From: Carnegiea gigantea
Lineage: Eukaryota; Streptophyta; Magnoliopsida; Caryophyllales; Cactaceae
Direction: 5' to 3'
DNA length: 64,000 bases
Assembly (NCBI GenBank): GCA_029747015.1
Contig: JAKOGI010001246.1
Span: 31,001-95,000, forward strand
Of the stretch, positions 1 through 10,757 are shown piece after piece; positions within the stretch are counted from its first letter, which is position 1; each line of letters starts with the position of its first letter. Under the pieces are notes generated by a model, which saw only the letters and a list, made by a program, of their open reading frames with translations, made no database searches and was not told where the DNA came from. The translations under genes were made by a program, and so were the position numbers.

Positions 1-127
1 TTGCGCCTTCTAATATTAGAGTCGATTCGAATACTCTAGACTGGGCTTTTCTTTTGCTTTCCTTTTCTTGTTTTAGTTTATCGTTCTTCCTATTCTTGCT
101 AGAAACTGTTTACGCCGTGGTAGTGTT

Positions 128-1653
128 TTGTTTTGTATACACAGGAGGAGTCAAAAGGATCAAGACCTTATCCCATTGGATCCTGAGATAGAAGCAGTAG
201 CGCGCAGGTGCAGCGGAGAAGTGAGAAGGAGGAAGAAAGCAGAAGCAGTGATGGCAGGGCAAGACCCGAGGGTATTGCGTGATTATGCCCTGCTACAAGC
301 GTCGGGTATCACATCATCTATTGTAAACCCAACGGTCGAAGCCAACAACTTCGAACTCAGTCCCGCGCTCATCACCTTCGTGGAGCGGGACCAGCTCGGC
401 GGCCACGCCTCTGACAACCCCAACGTGTACCTTCGCAAATTCCTCACGAAGTGTGACACCATCAAGCTTAAAGGGGTGACCACCAATGCAATTTTACTGA
501 GGCTCTTCCCATTCTCACTAAGGGATAGGGCTAGTGACTGGCTGCAGAACGACGAACCCAACTCGTTCACCACCTGGGAGGTTCACTGTAAGGCGTTCCT
601 CAGCAAGTACTTCCCACCTAACAAGACTGCCAAGCTGAGGACGGACATCATATCCTTCACCCAGCAGGATGGGGAGTCCCTCTACGAGGCATGAGAGAGG
701 TTCAAAGACCTCCAACAACAGTGCCCCCACCGTGGAGTTCCTGATTAGCTCCTAATCCAAACCTTCTATAATGGGTTGGAGCGGTCACTGAAAATTTCTG
801 TCGATGGTGCAGCGGGGGATGCTCTTATGGGCAAGTCTATTGAAGTAGCGAAGGCATTGTTGGAAGAGATGGCTTCCAACAATTATCACTGGTTGAGTGA
901 GAGAGCCACGCCCGAGAGGGGCGGTGGCAGACACGAAGTGGATGCTTTGACACTCCAGGCTAGCAGGGTGGACGCCCTCGCATAGTGAGTGGATAGAGTG
1001 GCTATCCCATCAGTCACTTCTGTGGGGTCATCAATCGGGGCCTATGCGTATTGTAAGGCCTGTGGTGTACAGGGTTATACCTCCATTGAGTGTTACAATG
1101 CTCCTCATAGCTTTGAACACGTCAACGCTTTCCATAGCCACAACCCTCCACCACAAAATAACCCCACCCCACCACCTATAGCCAGGGTTGGAAGAGTCAC
1201 CCAAATTCTCTTTACAAGAACCCCAACCCTCATCCTCAGAGCTCTATCCAGCCACCTGGCTTCCACAACAGAGCTCCCTACAATCCACCCCCTCATCCTC
1301 CTCCTGAACCCAAGTCCTACCTGGAGAGTCTCATAGAGCGCTTCATAGCAAACAAAACCAAGACCAACGAGACTCTCAGTGAGTCAATCAACCTAATGAC
1401 CTCTAGGGTCGATGCCATGGCCGCCCATCAGAAGACGATAGACACATAGATCGCCCAGATCACCCAACAGGTGAGCCACCTGTCCTAGCCTCAGGGACAT
1501 CTGCCATGCCAGCCCGAGACTAACCTTCGAGGTCACGCTAATGCCATCTCCACAATGGGAGAGGGGTTAGAGGAGAGCCCGATGATGGTTCTTCAGGAGG
1601 TAGTTCCAATTCCTGATTCTGCAGGAAAGGGAAAAAGAAAGAAGAGAATCTGA
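128..1653 (+). pseudogene. gag: Athila gag, broken (copy A)
   Basis: This is a remnant of the capsid/nucleocapsid polyprotein that would package the element RNA. The opening residues (IPLDPEIEA) and the following capsid-like region match the Athila gag pattern. Reading stays in one frame from 128 to about 1310. It is interrupted by a TGA at 692-694 where a Trp codon is expected in YEA(W)ERFKDL, a TAG in the GVPD-LLIQTF segment and stops near 983. The zinc knuckle at 1052-1093 has Tyr in place of the usual His. A frame change near 1310 leads to the C-terminal part (YLESLIERF onward), which ends at TGA 1651-1653. It cannot make a full product. Confidence 0.85.
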
Positions 1654-2487
1654 GTTCTGTTGGGGACCCTAGTCCTCCACCTCTCGCTCGTACTTACCAG
1701 CCCCCAGTGCCTTTCCCTCAAAGACCGGCATGGTCTAAGCTATCTCAACTTGAACCTAGATTCGCGCGATTCCTGGATACCCTACGCTGAATTTATGTCA
1801 GTAGCCCCTTCCTAGAAGCTCTCAAGGACGCACTTGCCCATTTGAAGTTTTTGAGAGAGCTCCTGTCTAAGAAGGAAGAACTTGGGGAAGCTTCAGTGGC
1901 TCCCATTGGTGGGTCCTGCAGCGCGGTCTTACAGAGGCAGTCGCCATCAAAACTGCAGGATCCTGGCAGTTTCTCTATCCCATGCTGCATAAAGGATATG
2001 CAGATTGAGAGAGCCCTTTACGATCTAGGCGCCAGCATGAGCCTCATGCTGCTCTCTCTACAAGAAGCTGCAACTAGGAGACGTCACGCCCACCAGCATG
2101 ACTATTCAGCTAGCAGACTGCTCTACCAGGCAACCTGTTGGCATTCTGGAGGATGTCCCAGTCCAGGTGGGCAAGTTCCTTATCCCCTGTGATTTCACCG
2201 CTCTTAACATGGATGAGGACTTTCTGACCCCACTCATCTTAGGTTGGCCATTCCTTGCGACCGTGGGGACAGTAATTGATGTGCAGACAAGCACCATGTC
2301 CTTCACTATATGTGGGGAGAGGGTGGATTTTAGTTTCCCTCCTCTCACACCGTGCCCATCCTCCCTTCACCTTCTGAGGAGCCTATCCCTATTTTCCTCT
2401 TTGATGCTGTTTCTAGGGTTGAGATATTCGATGGAAATGGGGGACCTCACATACTGCTTGGAGGTTCTTCTACTTTCTCCCCACTTG
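1654..2487 (+). pseudogene. Athila aspartic protease region, broken (copy A)
   Basis: This is the protease segment between gag and pol. The catalytic loop reads DLGAS (about 2024-2038), followed after a frame change by TIQLAD and the LILGWPFLATVG flap/core segment typical of plant Ty3/gypsy proteases. The frame change sits in a CT-rich stretch around 2050-2062 and is shared with copy B. The segment ends at the duplication breakpoint, so nothing of RT follows. The active-site Asp is present, but the reading frame is not continuous. Confidence 0.8.
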
Positions 2488-3136
2488 GGTTGGGATTAAT
2501 GCCGACTATGTGTTGTTGAATTATGGATTAGCCCTAACCCTTACTTTTCCCTTGTTTGTTTGCGATTTCTACTATGCACGTCACATGCTCAATGAATTGC
2601 TTAAAAGAGCATTCATCTATTTTTACTAGGGTTTATGGGAACGTTGAGAGACGAAACCTTTACTTAGTGCAACTTAGTAGACAATTAGGGTTTTAATATG
2701 AAAATAATTAAGATCCTAATTGCGATTCGAGATTGTAAACCTTGTAATCCTTCAACTTTTAGTCCCATGAGAATAGGAGAGTATAGCTGTAGGATTAGTC
2801 TTCGACCACCGAGAGAGGGAGGAGATGGACCTAACTGACGATCTATCCACTCGTAATGCATGCTTGGGTTTGTTTGGAGGGGTTAATAATTGATTAACTA
2901 GCATAGTCGTGTTGTTAATTCCAACCTGGGTGTTTCTCATTCTGCTGTTTATTTCACTACTTAGACGTTAGAATTTCCCTTATTTTCATTCTCAATCAAC
3001 AATTGTGATCGCCTAGATTGAGTATTCTAATTAGTTTTAGTAATTGGAACCAAGTTCCCTGTGGAATACGACTCGTACTTGCCGTATGCTAGCTACAGCT
3101 ACACCGTGCATTTGCGGTATAAATTTAAGATGAACA
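2488..3136 (+). repeat. Partial Athila LTR (3' half)
   Basis: This matches the second half of the 3' LTR (about 8359-9018) with roughly 4-5% differences by eye and ends in the same TGAACA. It is directly followed by the primer-binding region, so it is the tail of a 5' LTR. Its first half is missing because the duplication breakpoint joins it to internal sequence at about 2487. Confidence 0.85.
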
Positions 3137-3166
3137 AGTTTTTGACGTCGTTGCTTGGAAACTTGC
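3137..3166 (+). other. Degenerate primer-binding site region
   Basis: The sequence right after the LTR end (TTTTTGACGTCGTTGC and on) resembles the Athila-type primer site TTTTTGGCGCCGTTGCCGGGGA, which is complementary to the 3' end of tRNA-Asp. Several positions have changed, mainly in the CpG-containing part. The position directly after an LTR ending in CA supports the call. Confidence 0.65.
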
Positions 3167-3289
3167 GCCTTCTAATATTAGAGTCGATTCGAATACTCTA
3201 GACTGGGCTTTTCTTTTGCTTTCCTTTTCTTGTTTTAGTTTATCGTTCTTCCTATTCTTGCTAGAAACTGTTTACGCCGTGGTAGTGTT
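3167..3289 (+). other. Athila untranslated leader (copy B)
   Basis: This is AT- and pyrimidine-rich leader between the primer site and gag, identical in layout to positions 5-127 of copy A. I see no gene in it. Confidence 0.5.
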
Positions 3290-4815
3290 TTGTTTTGTAT
3301 ACACAGGAGGAGTCAAAAGGATCAAGACCTTATCCCATTGGATCCTGAGATAGAAGCAGTAGCGCGCAGGTGCAGCGGAGAAGTGAGAAGGAGGAAGAAA
3401 GCAGAAGCAGTGATGGCAGGGCAAGACCCGAGGGTATTGCGTGATTACGCCCTGCTACAAGCGTCGGGTATCACATCATCTATTGTAAACCCAACGGTCG
3501 AAGCCAACAACTTCGAACTCAGTCCCGCGCTCATCACCTTCGTGGAGCGGGACCAGCTCGGCGGCCACGCCTCTGACAACCCCAACGTGTACCTTCGCAA
3601 ATTCCTCACGAAGTGTGACACCATCAAGCTTAAAGGGGTGACCACCAATGCGATTTTACTGAGGCTCTTCCCATTCTCACTAAGGGATAGGGCTAGTGAC
3701 TGGCTGCAGAACGACGAACCCAACTCGTTCACCACCTGGGAGGTTCACTGTAAGGCGTTCCTCAGCAAGTACTTCCCACCTAACAAGACTGCCAAGCTGA
3801 GGACGGACATCATATCCTTCACCCAGCAGGATGGGGAGTCCCTCTACGAGGCATGAGAGAGGTTCAAAGACCTCCAACAACAGTGCCCCCACCGTGGAGT
3901 TCCTGATTAGCTCCTAATCCAAACCTTCTATAATGGGTTGGAGCGGTCACTGAAAATTTCTGTCGATGGTGCAGCGGGGGATGCTCTCATGGGCAAGTCT
4001 ATTGAAGTAGCGAAGGCATTGTTGGAAGAGATGGCTTCCAACAATTATCACTGGTTGAGTGAGAGAGCCACGCCCGAGAGGGGCGGTGGCAGACACGAGG
4101 TGGATGCTTTGACACTCCAGGCTAGCAGGGTGGACGCCCTAGCATAGTGAGTGGATAGAGTGGCTACCGCATCAGTCACTTCTGTGGGGTCATCAATCGG
4201 GGCCTATGCGTATTGTAAGGCATGTGGTGTACAGGGTTATACCTCCATTGAGTGTTACAATGCTCCTCATAGCTTTGAACACGTCAACGCTTTCCATAGC
4301 CACAACCCTCCACCACAAAATAACCCCACCCCACCACCTATAGCCAGGGTTGGAAGAGTCACCCAAATTCTCTTTACAAGAACCCCAACCCTCATCCTCA
4401 GAGCTCTATCCAGCCACCTGGCTTCCACAACAGAGCTCCCTACAATCCACCCCCTCATCCTCCTCCTGAACCCAAGTCCTACCTGGAGAGTCTCATAGAG
4501 CGCTTCATAGCGAACAAAACTAAGACCAACGAGACTCTTAGTGAGTCAATCAACCTAATGACCTCTAGGGTCGATGCCATGGCCACCCATCAGAAGACGA
4601 TAGACACATAGATCGCCCAGATCACCCAACAGGTGAGCCACCTGTCCTAGCCTCAGGGACATCTGCCATGCCAGCCCGAGACTAACCTTCGAGGTCACGC
4701 TAATGCCATCTCCACAATGGGAGAGGGGTTAGAGGAGAGCCCGATGATGGTTCTTCAGGAGGTAGTTCCAATTCCTGATTCTGCAGGAAAGGGAAAAAGA
4801 AAGAAGAGAATCTGA
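3290..4815 (+). pseudogene. gag: Athila gag, broken (copy B)
   Basis: This is the second copy of the capsid/nucleocapsid region and carries the same lesions as copy A: the Trp-to-TGA change at 3854-3856, further in-frame stops, a His-to-Tyr change in the zinc knuckle (about 4214-4255) and a frame change near 4472. Only scattered substitutions separate it from copy A, for example a Pro to Ala change just before the zinc-knuckle segment. It lies 3' of the primer-binding region, so this is the copy in normal position inside the element. No intact product is possible. Confidence 0.85.
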
Positions 4816-5520
4816 GTTCTGTTGGGGACCCTAGTCCTCCACCTCTCGCTCGTACTTACCAGCCCCCAGTGCCTTTCCCTCAAAGACCGGCATGGTCTAA
4901 GCTATCTCAACTTGAACCTAGATTCGCGCGATTCCTGGATACCCTACGCTGAATTTATGTCAGTAGCCCCTTCCTGGAAGCTCTCAAGGACGCACTTGCC
5001 CATTTGAAGTTTTTGAGAGAGCTCCTGTCTAAGAAGGAAGAACTTGGGGAAGCTTCAGTGGCTCCCATTGGTGGGTCCTGCAGCGCGGTCTTACAGAGGC
5101 AGTCGCCATCAAAACTGCAGGATCCTGGCAGTTTCTCTATCCCATGCTGCATAAGGGATATGCAGATTGAGAGAGCCCTTTACGATCTGGGCGCCAGCAT
5201 GAGCCTCATGCTGCTCTCTCTACAAGAAGCTGCAACTAGGGGACGTCACGCCCACCAGCATGACTATTCAGCTAGCAGACTGCTCTACCAGGCAACCTGT
5301 TGGCATTCTGGAGGATGTCCCAGTCCAGGTGGGCAAGTTCCTTATCCCCTGTGATTTCACCGCTCTTAACATAGATGAGGACTTTCTGACCCCACTCATC
5401 TTAGGTTGGCCATTCCTTGCGACCGTGGGGACAGTAATTGATGTGCAGACAAGCACCATGTCCTTCACTATATGTGGGGAGAGGGTGGATTTTAGTTTCC
5501 CTCCTCTCACACCGTGCCTA
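4816..5520 (+). pseudogene. Athila aspartic protease region, broken (copy B)
   Basis: This is the second copy of the protease segment. DLGAS is at about 5186-5200, and the segment after the frame change carries TIQLAD and LILGWPFLATVG up to about 5500. The same small frame change in the CT-rich stretch is present as in copy A. Normally the polyprotein would continue into reverse transcriptase. Here it runs only about 130 more codons in other frames and then meets post-integrase sequence, so the enzymatic half of pol is missing. Confidence 0.8.
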
Positions 5521-5960
5521 TCCTCCCTTCACCTTCTAAGGAGCCTATCCCTATTTTCCCCTTTGATGCTGTTTCTAGGGTTGAGATATTCGATGGAAAT
5601 GGGGGACCTCACATACTGCTTGGAGGTTCTTCTACTTTCTCTGTGGCCGTCCCGATTCATTTCACGACCACTTCTGCTTGTACTGGGGAGGTCAAAGATT
5701 CTACTTCATATTTCCATACCTCCCCCAGGCCACCTCGCGCATCGTTACCATCTAATATTTGGAGAAAAGAGTCATGCTAAGGATCTTAAACAAGCGCTTC
5801 TTGGGAAGCAACCCCAACATTTACCTGCTTTTGAAAAAAAAGGTATGTTTTTCTTTCCCGCCCGCCCACCCTTTTTTTTCCCCTAGGCGTTCTTAGTTCC
5901 TCCTTTCGCTTGGCTTTCTGTATGTCTTTTTCATTGAGGACAATGACAGTCTCAAGCATG
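5521..5960 (+). other. Junction replacing RT, RNase H and integrase
   Basis: Sequence after the protease passes into a block containing CAAGCGCTTCTTGGGAAGCA and CATTGAGGACAATG. I recognise these as sequences lying just downstream of integrase in Athila and related elements. RT, RNase H and integrase motifs are absent in all frames, so a large internal deletion ends in this interval. The exact breakpoint cannot be placed without an intact relative. Confidence 0.5.
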
Positions 5961-7673
5961 GGGGCGTGCTTACAGCTCTTTGGGTAAAATTATGGACTTG
6001 GGGCGTGGGATGAATGACATCACTTGCATTCGCATCATATAGATAGGACTTTATATAGTTTCACTGGGTTATTTTTACATTTATCATTTATTAGGGCATG
6101 TAATTTAGAGCATGTAGGTTAGATTTTGCATCATAAAAGGAGAAGTGATTGAGTTGAGCATTCATAAGCTTTCCAAGTACTATCTCTCACCCTACTCTTC
6201 ATTATCCTTTATATGTTTTATCGCTTTCTTAGTTAACCTTATTACTTTTGAAAAAAAAAGAAAACAAAAGTGTTTGTGAAAACCCCTCTTATGATGGGAA
6301 TGAAAGAGGTGATGATTGATCGACCATGTTGATTTATGTGTTGAGGTATGGCTTGTCTTGGTGTGAGTTTTATGAAAATCATGTTTGGCCTTGGCATCTG
6401 TTGTTTCTCTGCCCTATGTTGCATACCAATTACCCCTGCGACTCATGTGGTTTGACCTAACCGACCTTGATGAGTGGGGCATATGTTGGAGTAAGTCACT
6501 TGACTGTGGTAGGTTTACACGAGAGATTTTTGAGCCTAATGAGTATTCATTATATATAGTCTCTGCTTCCTTTCATGTGTGACTCCTCCATGATGCATCT
6601 CTAGAACTTGGTCTTGTTCTCTTTGAAACCGCATTTAGCATTTGCATGTATCGATATGACTGAGGCAATCTTTGTTCACATAGCCACATAAGCCAAAAAG
6701 CCACCCGTTGTTGTGTACCACCTCCCTTGCTAGCCCTTTGTGCCTTCCCCATGTCTTTGTTGTTGCACCCCATCCACTGCACATTTGGCCTATGTATACT
6801 CTATTCACCCTTGTTGAGGTCTAGTGGAGCGGCACTTCCACATGGTAGTTAGGTATGTTTGGGAAGTTGATTCATTTCAGGTACAATACTAGTGGCTCGT
6901 TTTTGGGGAAATTGCGAATTGATTTTTATGTTTCCAACGCTACCCATATGTATCTATTTTTACTTCTCAAAGAAAAAGAAATAAAAGGAAAAAAACGAAA
7001 AAAAAAGTCGAGAAGTTGAGAATAAAGTGGTTAGCATGGGGCCGTTGCAATAAGCATGTTTGACTCCTCCTTTGAGGTTTTTATGGGGTTGTTGCTCAAT
7101 TTGCAATTATGGCATGAAGTGGTAATCTTAGCGTTGGTTGTGGAAGTGTTCTCGCTCCCTAGTCTTTTGACTAATAGTTCCACTTTCCCTAAATTTTTCC
7201 ACTTCTCACCCTTTACCTTAGCCCCATTACGCCCTTTATTACAAGTCCTCATGATCGACATATTGTATTTTGCACCAAGTGGTTGAGAATTGAGAACTTT
7301 ACCAAGCATATGGTAGTTTGCCTAATTGGTTGAAGTATTGAGCGGATCCTTGTTATAGACTCCAAACACATTGAGGGGAGGGTTCCACTTTGCCCTAAAG
7401 TGAGGTCCTACCAGTCTTGCTTACTCACCATTTGTTGAGGAAAGCCCTGTCATACTATGTGTTTCAACATTGGGGTGTTCGGGGTGTCTCATTTGGGTAG
7501 GGTGATTTATGGATGGCATTGTATATGTTTTATCAAGATTACTTTTCACGCCTTAACTTGGCCACCTCTAACGCATGAATTGGCGTGATTTGTTGATTTA
7601 TCATCCCTTCCTTGAAGAGGGTGTGTTTAGAGGGATCTTTCAAGAGTAGTCTTGCTGGGGGACAAGCAAGCGA
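5961..7673 (+). other. Athila 3' non-coding region
   Basis: This is about 1.7 kb between the pol remnant and the polypurine tract. It is AT-rich with several poly-A and poly-T runs. The only open frames are short (up to about 90 codons, both strands) and resemble no protein I know. In Athila elements this interval holds an untranslated region or an env-like ORF; the acidic-tailed ORF seen in the other Athila element is not recognisable here. Confidence 0.5.
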
Positions 7674-7690
7674 CAAGCATGGGGGGGTGA
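7674..7690 (+). other. Polypurine tract
   Basis: AAGCATGGGGGGGTGA lies immediately before the LTR start TGAACC. It is preceded by GGGGGACAAGCAAG, the same arrangement as in the minus-strand Athila element, where CAAGCAAGAGATAAG precedes GCGTGGGGGAG. The tract would prime plus-strand DNA synthesis. Confidence 0.8.
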
Positions 7691-9018
7691 TGAACCTCTA
7701 CTTTGACCTCATTTTAGCCCTTAATCGGCCCCTTCTCTCAGTGTTTTCATGTCCAATCTTACTAAGGGAAGGGTCAAATCAGCCTTATTCAGTGTAAATT
7801 GCGCTTATATTACGACATTTTGTGTTTCAAGAGTTTTCACGGGAAAGACGAAAAGATATGCTAGTAGTGGTAGAAAGGAGGGCTAAGGGAACGCGTTTCA
7901 AGGCAGAGGAGCGGTCGAGACGCGGACAAGAGAAGGGCATAGGAGCACCGTGCCATGCAGCATGCCCGTGCCGAGCACACAACGTTGGAAGAACAGGGCA
8001 GAGAAATGGCACGGGGTGGCCGTGCCACCAGGCACGGCCATGCTACCCCTGGAGTGGCCGCCTTTAAGTTTCGATCACGGGTTATGTTTAGCAATTTTTT
8101 TATTTATGCTTAGTTCTATGTTGAGTTTTCTCTCTCAAGTTTCTTTCCCATAGCTTTGCTTAGATGATTTTATAACTTCGTTTATTATACTTTTGGATCT
8201 CATTATTGGATTGAAGATTACTCTGCTTCAATTCATTCGATTAATTCCAGGTTCTTTTCTCTCAATTCTCCTCTCTTGTTCTTGATTATTTTAGGGTTTG
8301 TTATGGTTATTGAATTGAATAATGTGGTTGTTGTTAAAAAGATGATTCTGGGCTAAATCTCCCCACTTGGGTTGGGATTAATGCCGACTATGTGTTGTTG
8401 AATTATAGATTAGCCCTAACCCTTACTTTTCCCTTGTTTGTTTGCGATTTCTACTATGCACGTCACATGCTCGATGAATTGCTTAAAAGAGCATTCATCT
8501 ATTTTTATTAGGGTTTATGGGAACGTTGAGAGACGAAACCTTTACTTAGTGCAACTTAGTAGACAATTAGGGTTTTAATATGAAAATAATTAAGATTCTA
8601 ATTGGGATTCGAGATTGTAAACCTTGTAATTCTTCGGCTTTTAGTCCCATGAGAATAGGTGACTATAGTTGTAGGATTAGTCTTTGATCCTCGAGAGAGG
8701 TAGGAGATGTGCCTAACTGACGATCTATCCACTCGTAATGCATGCTTGGGTTTGTTTGGAGGGGTTAATAATTGATTAACTGGCATAGTCGTGCTGTTAA
8801 TTCCAACCTAGATGTTTCTCATTCTGCTGTTTATTTCATTACTTAGACGTTAGAATTTTCCTTAGTTTAATTCTCAATCAACAATTGTGATCGCCTAGAT
8901 TGAGTATTCTAATTAGTTTTAGTAATTAGAACCAAGTTCTATGTGGAATACGACCCGTACTTGCCGTATGCTAGCGACAGCTACACCGTTCACTTGCGGT
9001 ATAAATTTAAGATGAACA
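7691..9018 (+). repeat. 3' LTR of the left Athila element
   Basis: This 1328-bp LTR begins TGAACC and ends CA. The right flank GCCTT (9019-9023) is the expected right target duplication, and unit 1 of the U2 array continues from there. A GC-rich block at about 7940-8060 contains several GTGCC/GGCACGG motifs. The second half matches 2488-3136. Confidence 0.85.
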
Positions 9019-9594
9019 GCCTTAGCGTCACTTTACTAATTACTTTCCATAGTACTCTTGATGCCTATCTAACTATTCAATTGTCTAAATTTAACACTCT
9101 CGTTTAACCTTCCATGAGTTGCATTCATTGGAAAGAACATTTTGTCTTACCTAAAGAATAGATCAGAGATTGATGGTTGTTGAAAACAAATTAAAAGCTA
9201 CCTTCTAAAATTCTACGTGTTTGTGTTAAATTTTTGGCCTCAAATAGAAGTTCAAGCATAAAATAAACAGATTTGCGCTAGAATGTGGAGTGTTAAAGGT
9301 TGGCATTAGCACTAAGGCGTAATAAACAGTTAAGGCAAAATAGATTTGACTTTGGTTCTTTCTTCTACTTTTTTATATTATTTATTTATTTGGTTTGGTT
9401 TACGGGTGGGAAAGGTTGCTCCTCATGTATTATTGGAAAAAATTGTCGATCTTATGAAGCATGCCGATTTGATCTTAAAGGAAAAAGCATAAAAAAGTAA
9501 AACCCAACAAGCCAACACTTCTGCTCTTAACCTCTCTTTACCTATGCTAACGGTTAGGATTTTAGGCTATCAAATATTTTGTTTGTTTTCATAG

Positions 9595-9640
9595 ACAGAT
9601 GAAGTGGTCCTAATAGATGGTAGACAATACACAAACTCAG
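9595..9640 (+). other. Exon-like segment conserved in each unit
   Basis: A 46-nt stretch follows a pyrimidine-rich tract and ATAG, and ends in CTCAG followed by GTAAG, so it has splice-site-like borders. It translates as TDEVVLIDGRQYTNSG. The counterparts in other units differ by a few residues, for example DKVVLIDGRQ in units 6 and 7. It may be a fossil exon of an unknown gene carried in the unit. Chance conservation by recent duplication is equally possible. Confidence 0.25.
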
Positions 9641-10158
9641 GTAAGAAATCAAGAGAACCATATGCTTTGCATATTCGTTCTAATTATTCATTTTGAAAAG
9701 CATTAACACCTATAGGTGCTTTAGGTATTAACCTATCGGTGTCCTAGTTGAGTGCAAATGGATGATGAAGAGTACACTTTGAAGCTTCTTATTTTAAACC
9801 TTCAAAGACCATTGGGGTTGTCACCTCAAGTGGATGGGTGCATTAGGATTCTTGGTCAATGGCTTTTACGTCATCGAGTAAGTGTATACCAGATAGCCTA
9901 TATGAGTAGAGGATACCTTAGTGGGTGTCTTAGTCTACTATTCTCCATGGTTGAAAGAAATTACCCAGCAGCAACCATTTAGCGGGCAAAAAGCGGAGAA
10001 TGGAAATGCAGTTTCTGTTCTTGCTACACAAAAACATGCAAGTTTTTCCTATTTTGTGCTTATGGCATCTGTATAATCTTATTTTCTTTAGGAGTTATAT
10101 AGTTATACTCCCCAGTAATGAGGGCCCACCTAAGGGCAGATGATGTAAATTCTATTCT

Positions 10159-10210
10159 CTCCCACGTTAAAAGGAAAAATACGTGTCTGGGATGAGGAGA
10201 AAAATAAATA
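10159..10210 (+). promoter_or_regulatory. U2 copy 1 promoter (USE and TATA)
   Basis: The upstream sequence element reads CTCCCACGTTA (10159-10169), with mismatches to RTCCCACATCG in the last three positions. The TATA-like AAATAAATA is at 10202-10210. The gap of about 32 nt between the two is the RNA polymerase II type spacing of plant snRNA genes. Confidence 0.75.
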
Positions 10211-10234
10211 AAGGTATGCAAGAATATTCAAGGC

Positions 10235-10429
10235 ATACTTTTCTCAGCCTTTTAGCTTAGATCAAGGGTAGTATCTATTCTTATTAGTTTAATATCTGAT
10301 ACGTGGATCATTGACCCACAATGATATTAAATTAATTTTTTGAGGGGGCATGCTCCACCATAGGAGCTTGCTATTGGGACCCTCAGTCGTCGCGCATGTG
10401 TTACACAACTATATGGGCCGAGCGTACCC
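10235..10429 (+). ncRNA. U2: U2 snRNA copy 1 (divergent, probably pseudogene)
   Basis: About 195 nt with the U2 layout: 5' end, branch-point recognition sequence GTAGTA (intact), stem II region, Sm-type ATTTTTTG (intact) and the 3' stem-loops ending near GTACCCC. It differs from canonical plant U2 at many sites in the first 40 nt (ATACTTTTCTCAGCC, TTTTAGCTTAG, CAAGGG) and has a mismatch in stem IIb (GTGGATCA against TGACCCAC). The weak USE and the 5' changes argue against normal function. Confidence 0.85.
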
Positions 10430-10673
10430 CGTTAAATCACAGATAAGGCTTTTGTTTATTAAGACTCATATACATTTGGATGGAAGTTTGGATCACACTA
10501 GACTAAAAATGATGATTGTATATGTTATGTCTAGAGGACCAAAATTGGTACTGGTTATTAAGTGAGGACCTATGATCATTGTTAGTTCTGACATCATAAT
10601 AATTTTTACTGAATTGTATATGCTAATTGCTGTAATTTCAATCAAATTTTGCTATATGGGTGTTTCATTCATG

Positions 10674-10757
10674 GTGTAGCATACAAACACAATGTCAGCA
10701 TAGCAAGTGGACACAACATCACAATGTAGCATGTGAACATAATATCACAATGTAGCG
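10674..10757 (+). repeat. Short tandem repeats downstream of U2
   Basis: Three to four imperfect copies of a roughly 24-bp motif (ACACAAYATCACAATGTAGC) follow the U2 gene. The same cluster occurs after each U2 gene, for example 14485-14575, 18500-18590, 22470-22560, 42200-42290, 58705-58795 and 62490-62560. After the U2 deletion in unit 5, the cluster abuts the promoter at 26028. Confidence 0.7.

Larger units (their letters stand above)
1..5640 (+). repeat. 3162-bp direct tandem duplication (copy A 1-3162, copy B from 3163)
   Basis: Positions 1-2487 repeat at 3163-5649 with a constant offset of 3162 bp and only about 1% differences by eye. Copy A then jumps at about 2487 into the middle of the LTR; copy B continues with element sequence instead. 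The breakpoint shows a short TCTC microhomology between internal sequence (near 5640) and LTR sequence (near 8357). Both copies share the same in-frame stops and frameshifts, so the lesions predate the duplication. Confidence 0.9.
1..9018 (+). mobile_element. Athila-lineage LTR retrotransposon, right part, with internal duplication
   Basis: This is the right-hand part of a Ty3/gypsy element of the Athila lineage. Order seen: internal copy A (1-2487), LTR tail (2488-3136), primer-binding region, internal copy B (3137-7690), polypurine tract and a complete 3' LTR (7691-9018). Gag and protease are recognisable and broken. Reverse transcriptase, RNase H and integrase are absent. The LTR starts TGAACC and ends CA, and array unit 1 resumes in its normal sequence directly after it. 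The left end and left target-site duplication lie outside the window. Lineage is assigned from the gag sequence, the degenerate PBS and resemblance to the better preserved element at 44568-57090. Confidence 0.85.

Noticed and set aside
10674..10757. Possible CRISPR-like array from short repeats after U2
   Set aside because: Repeats are imperfect and contiguous without unique spacers, and the DNA is plant nuclear.
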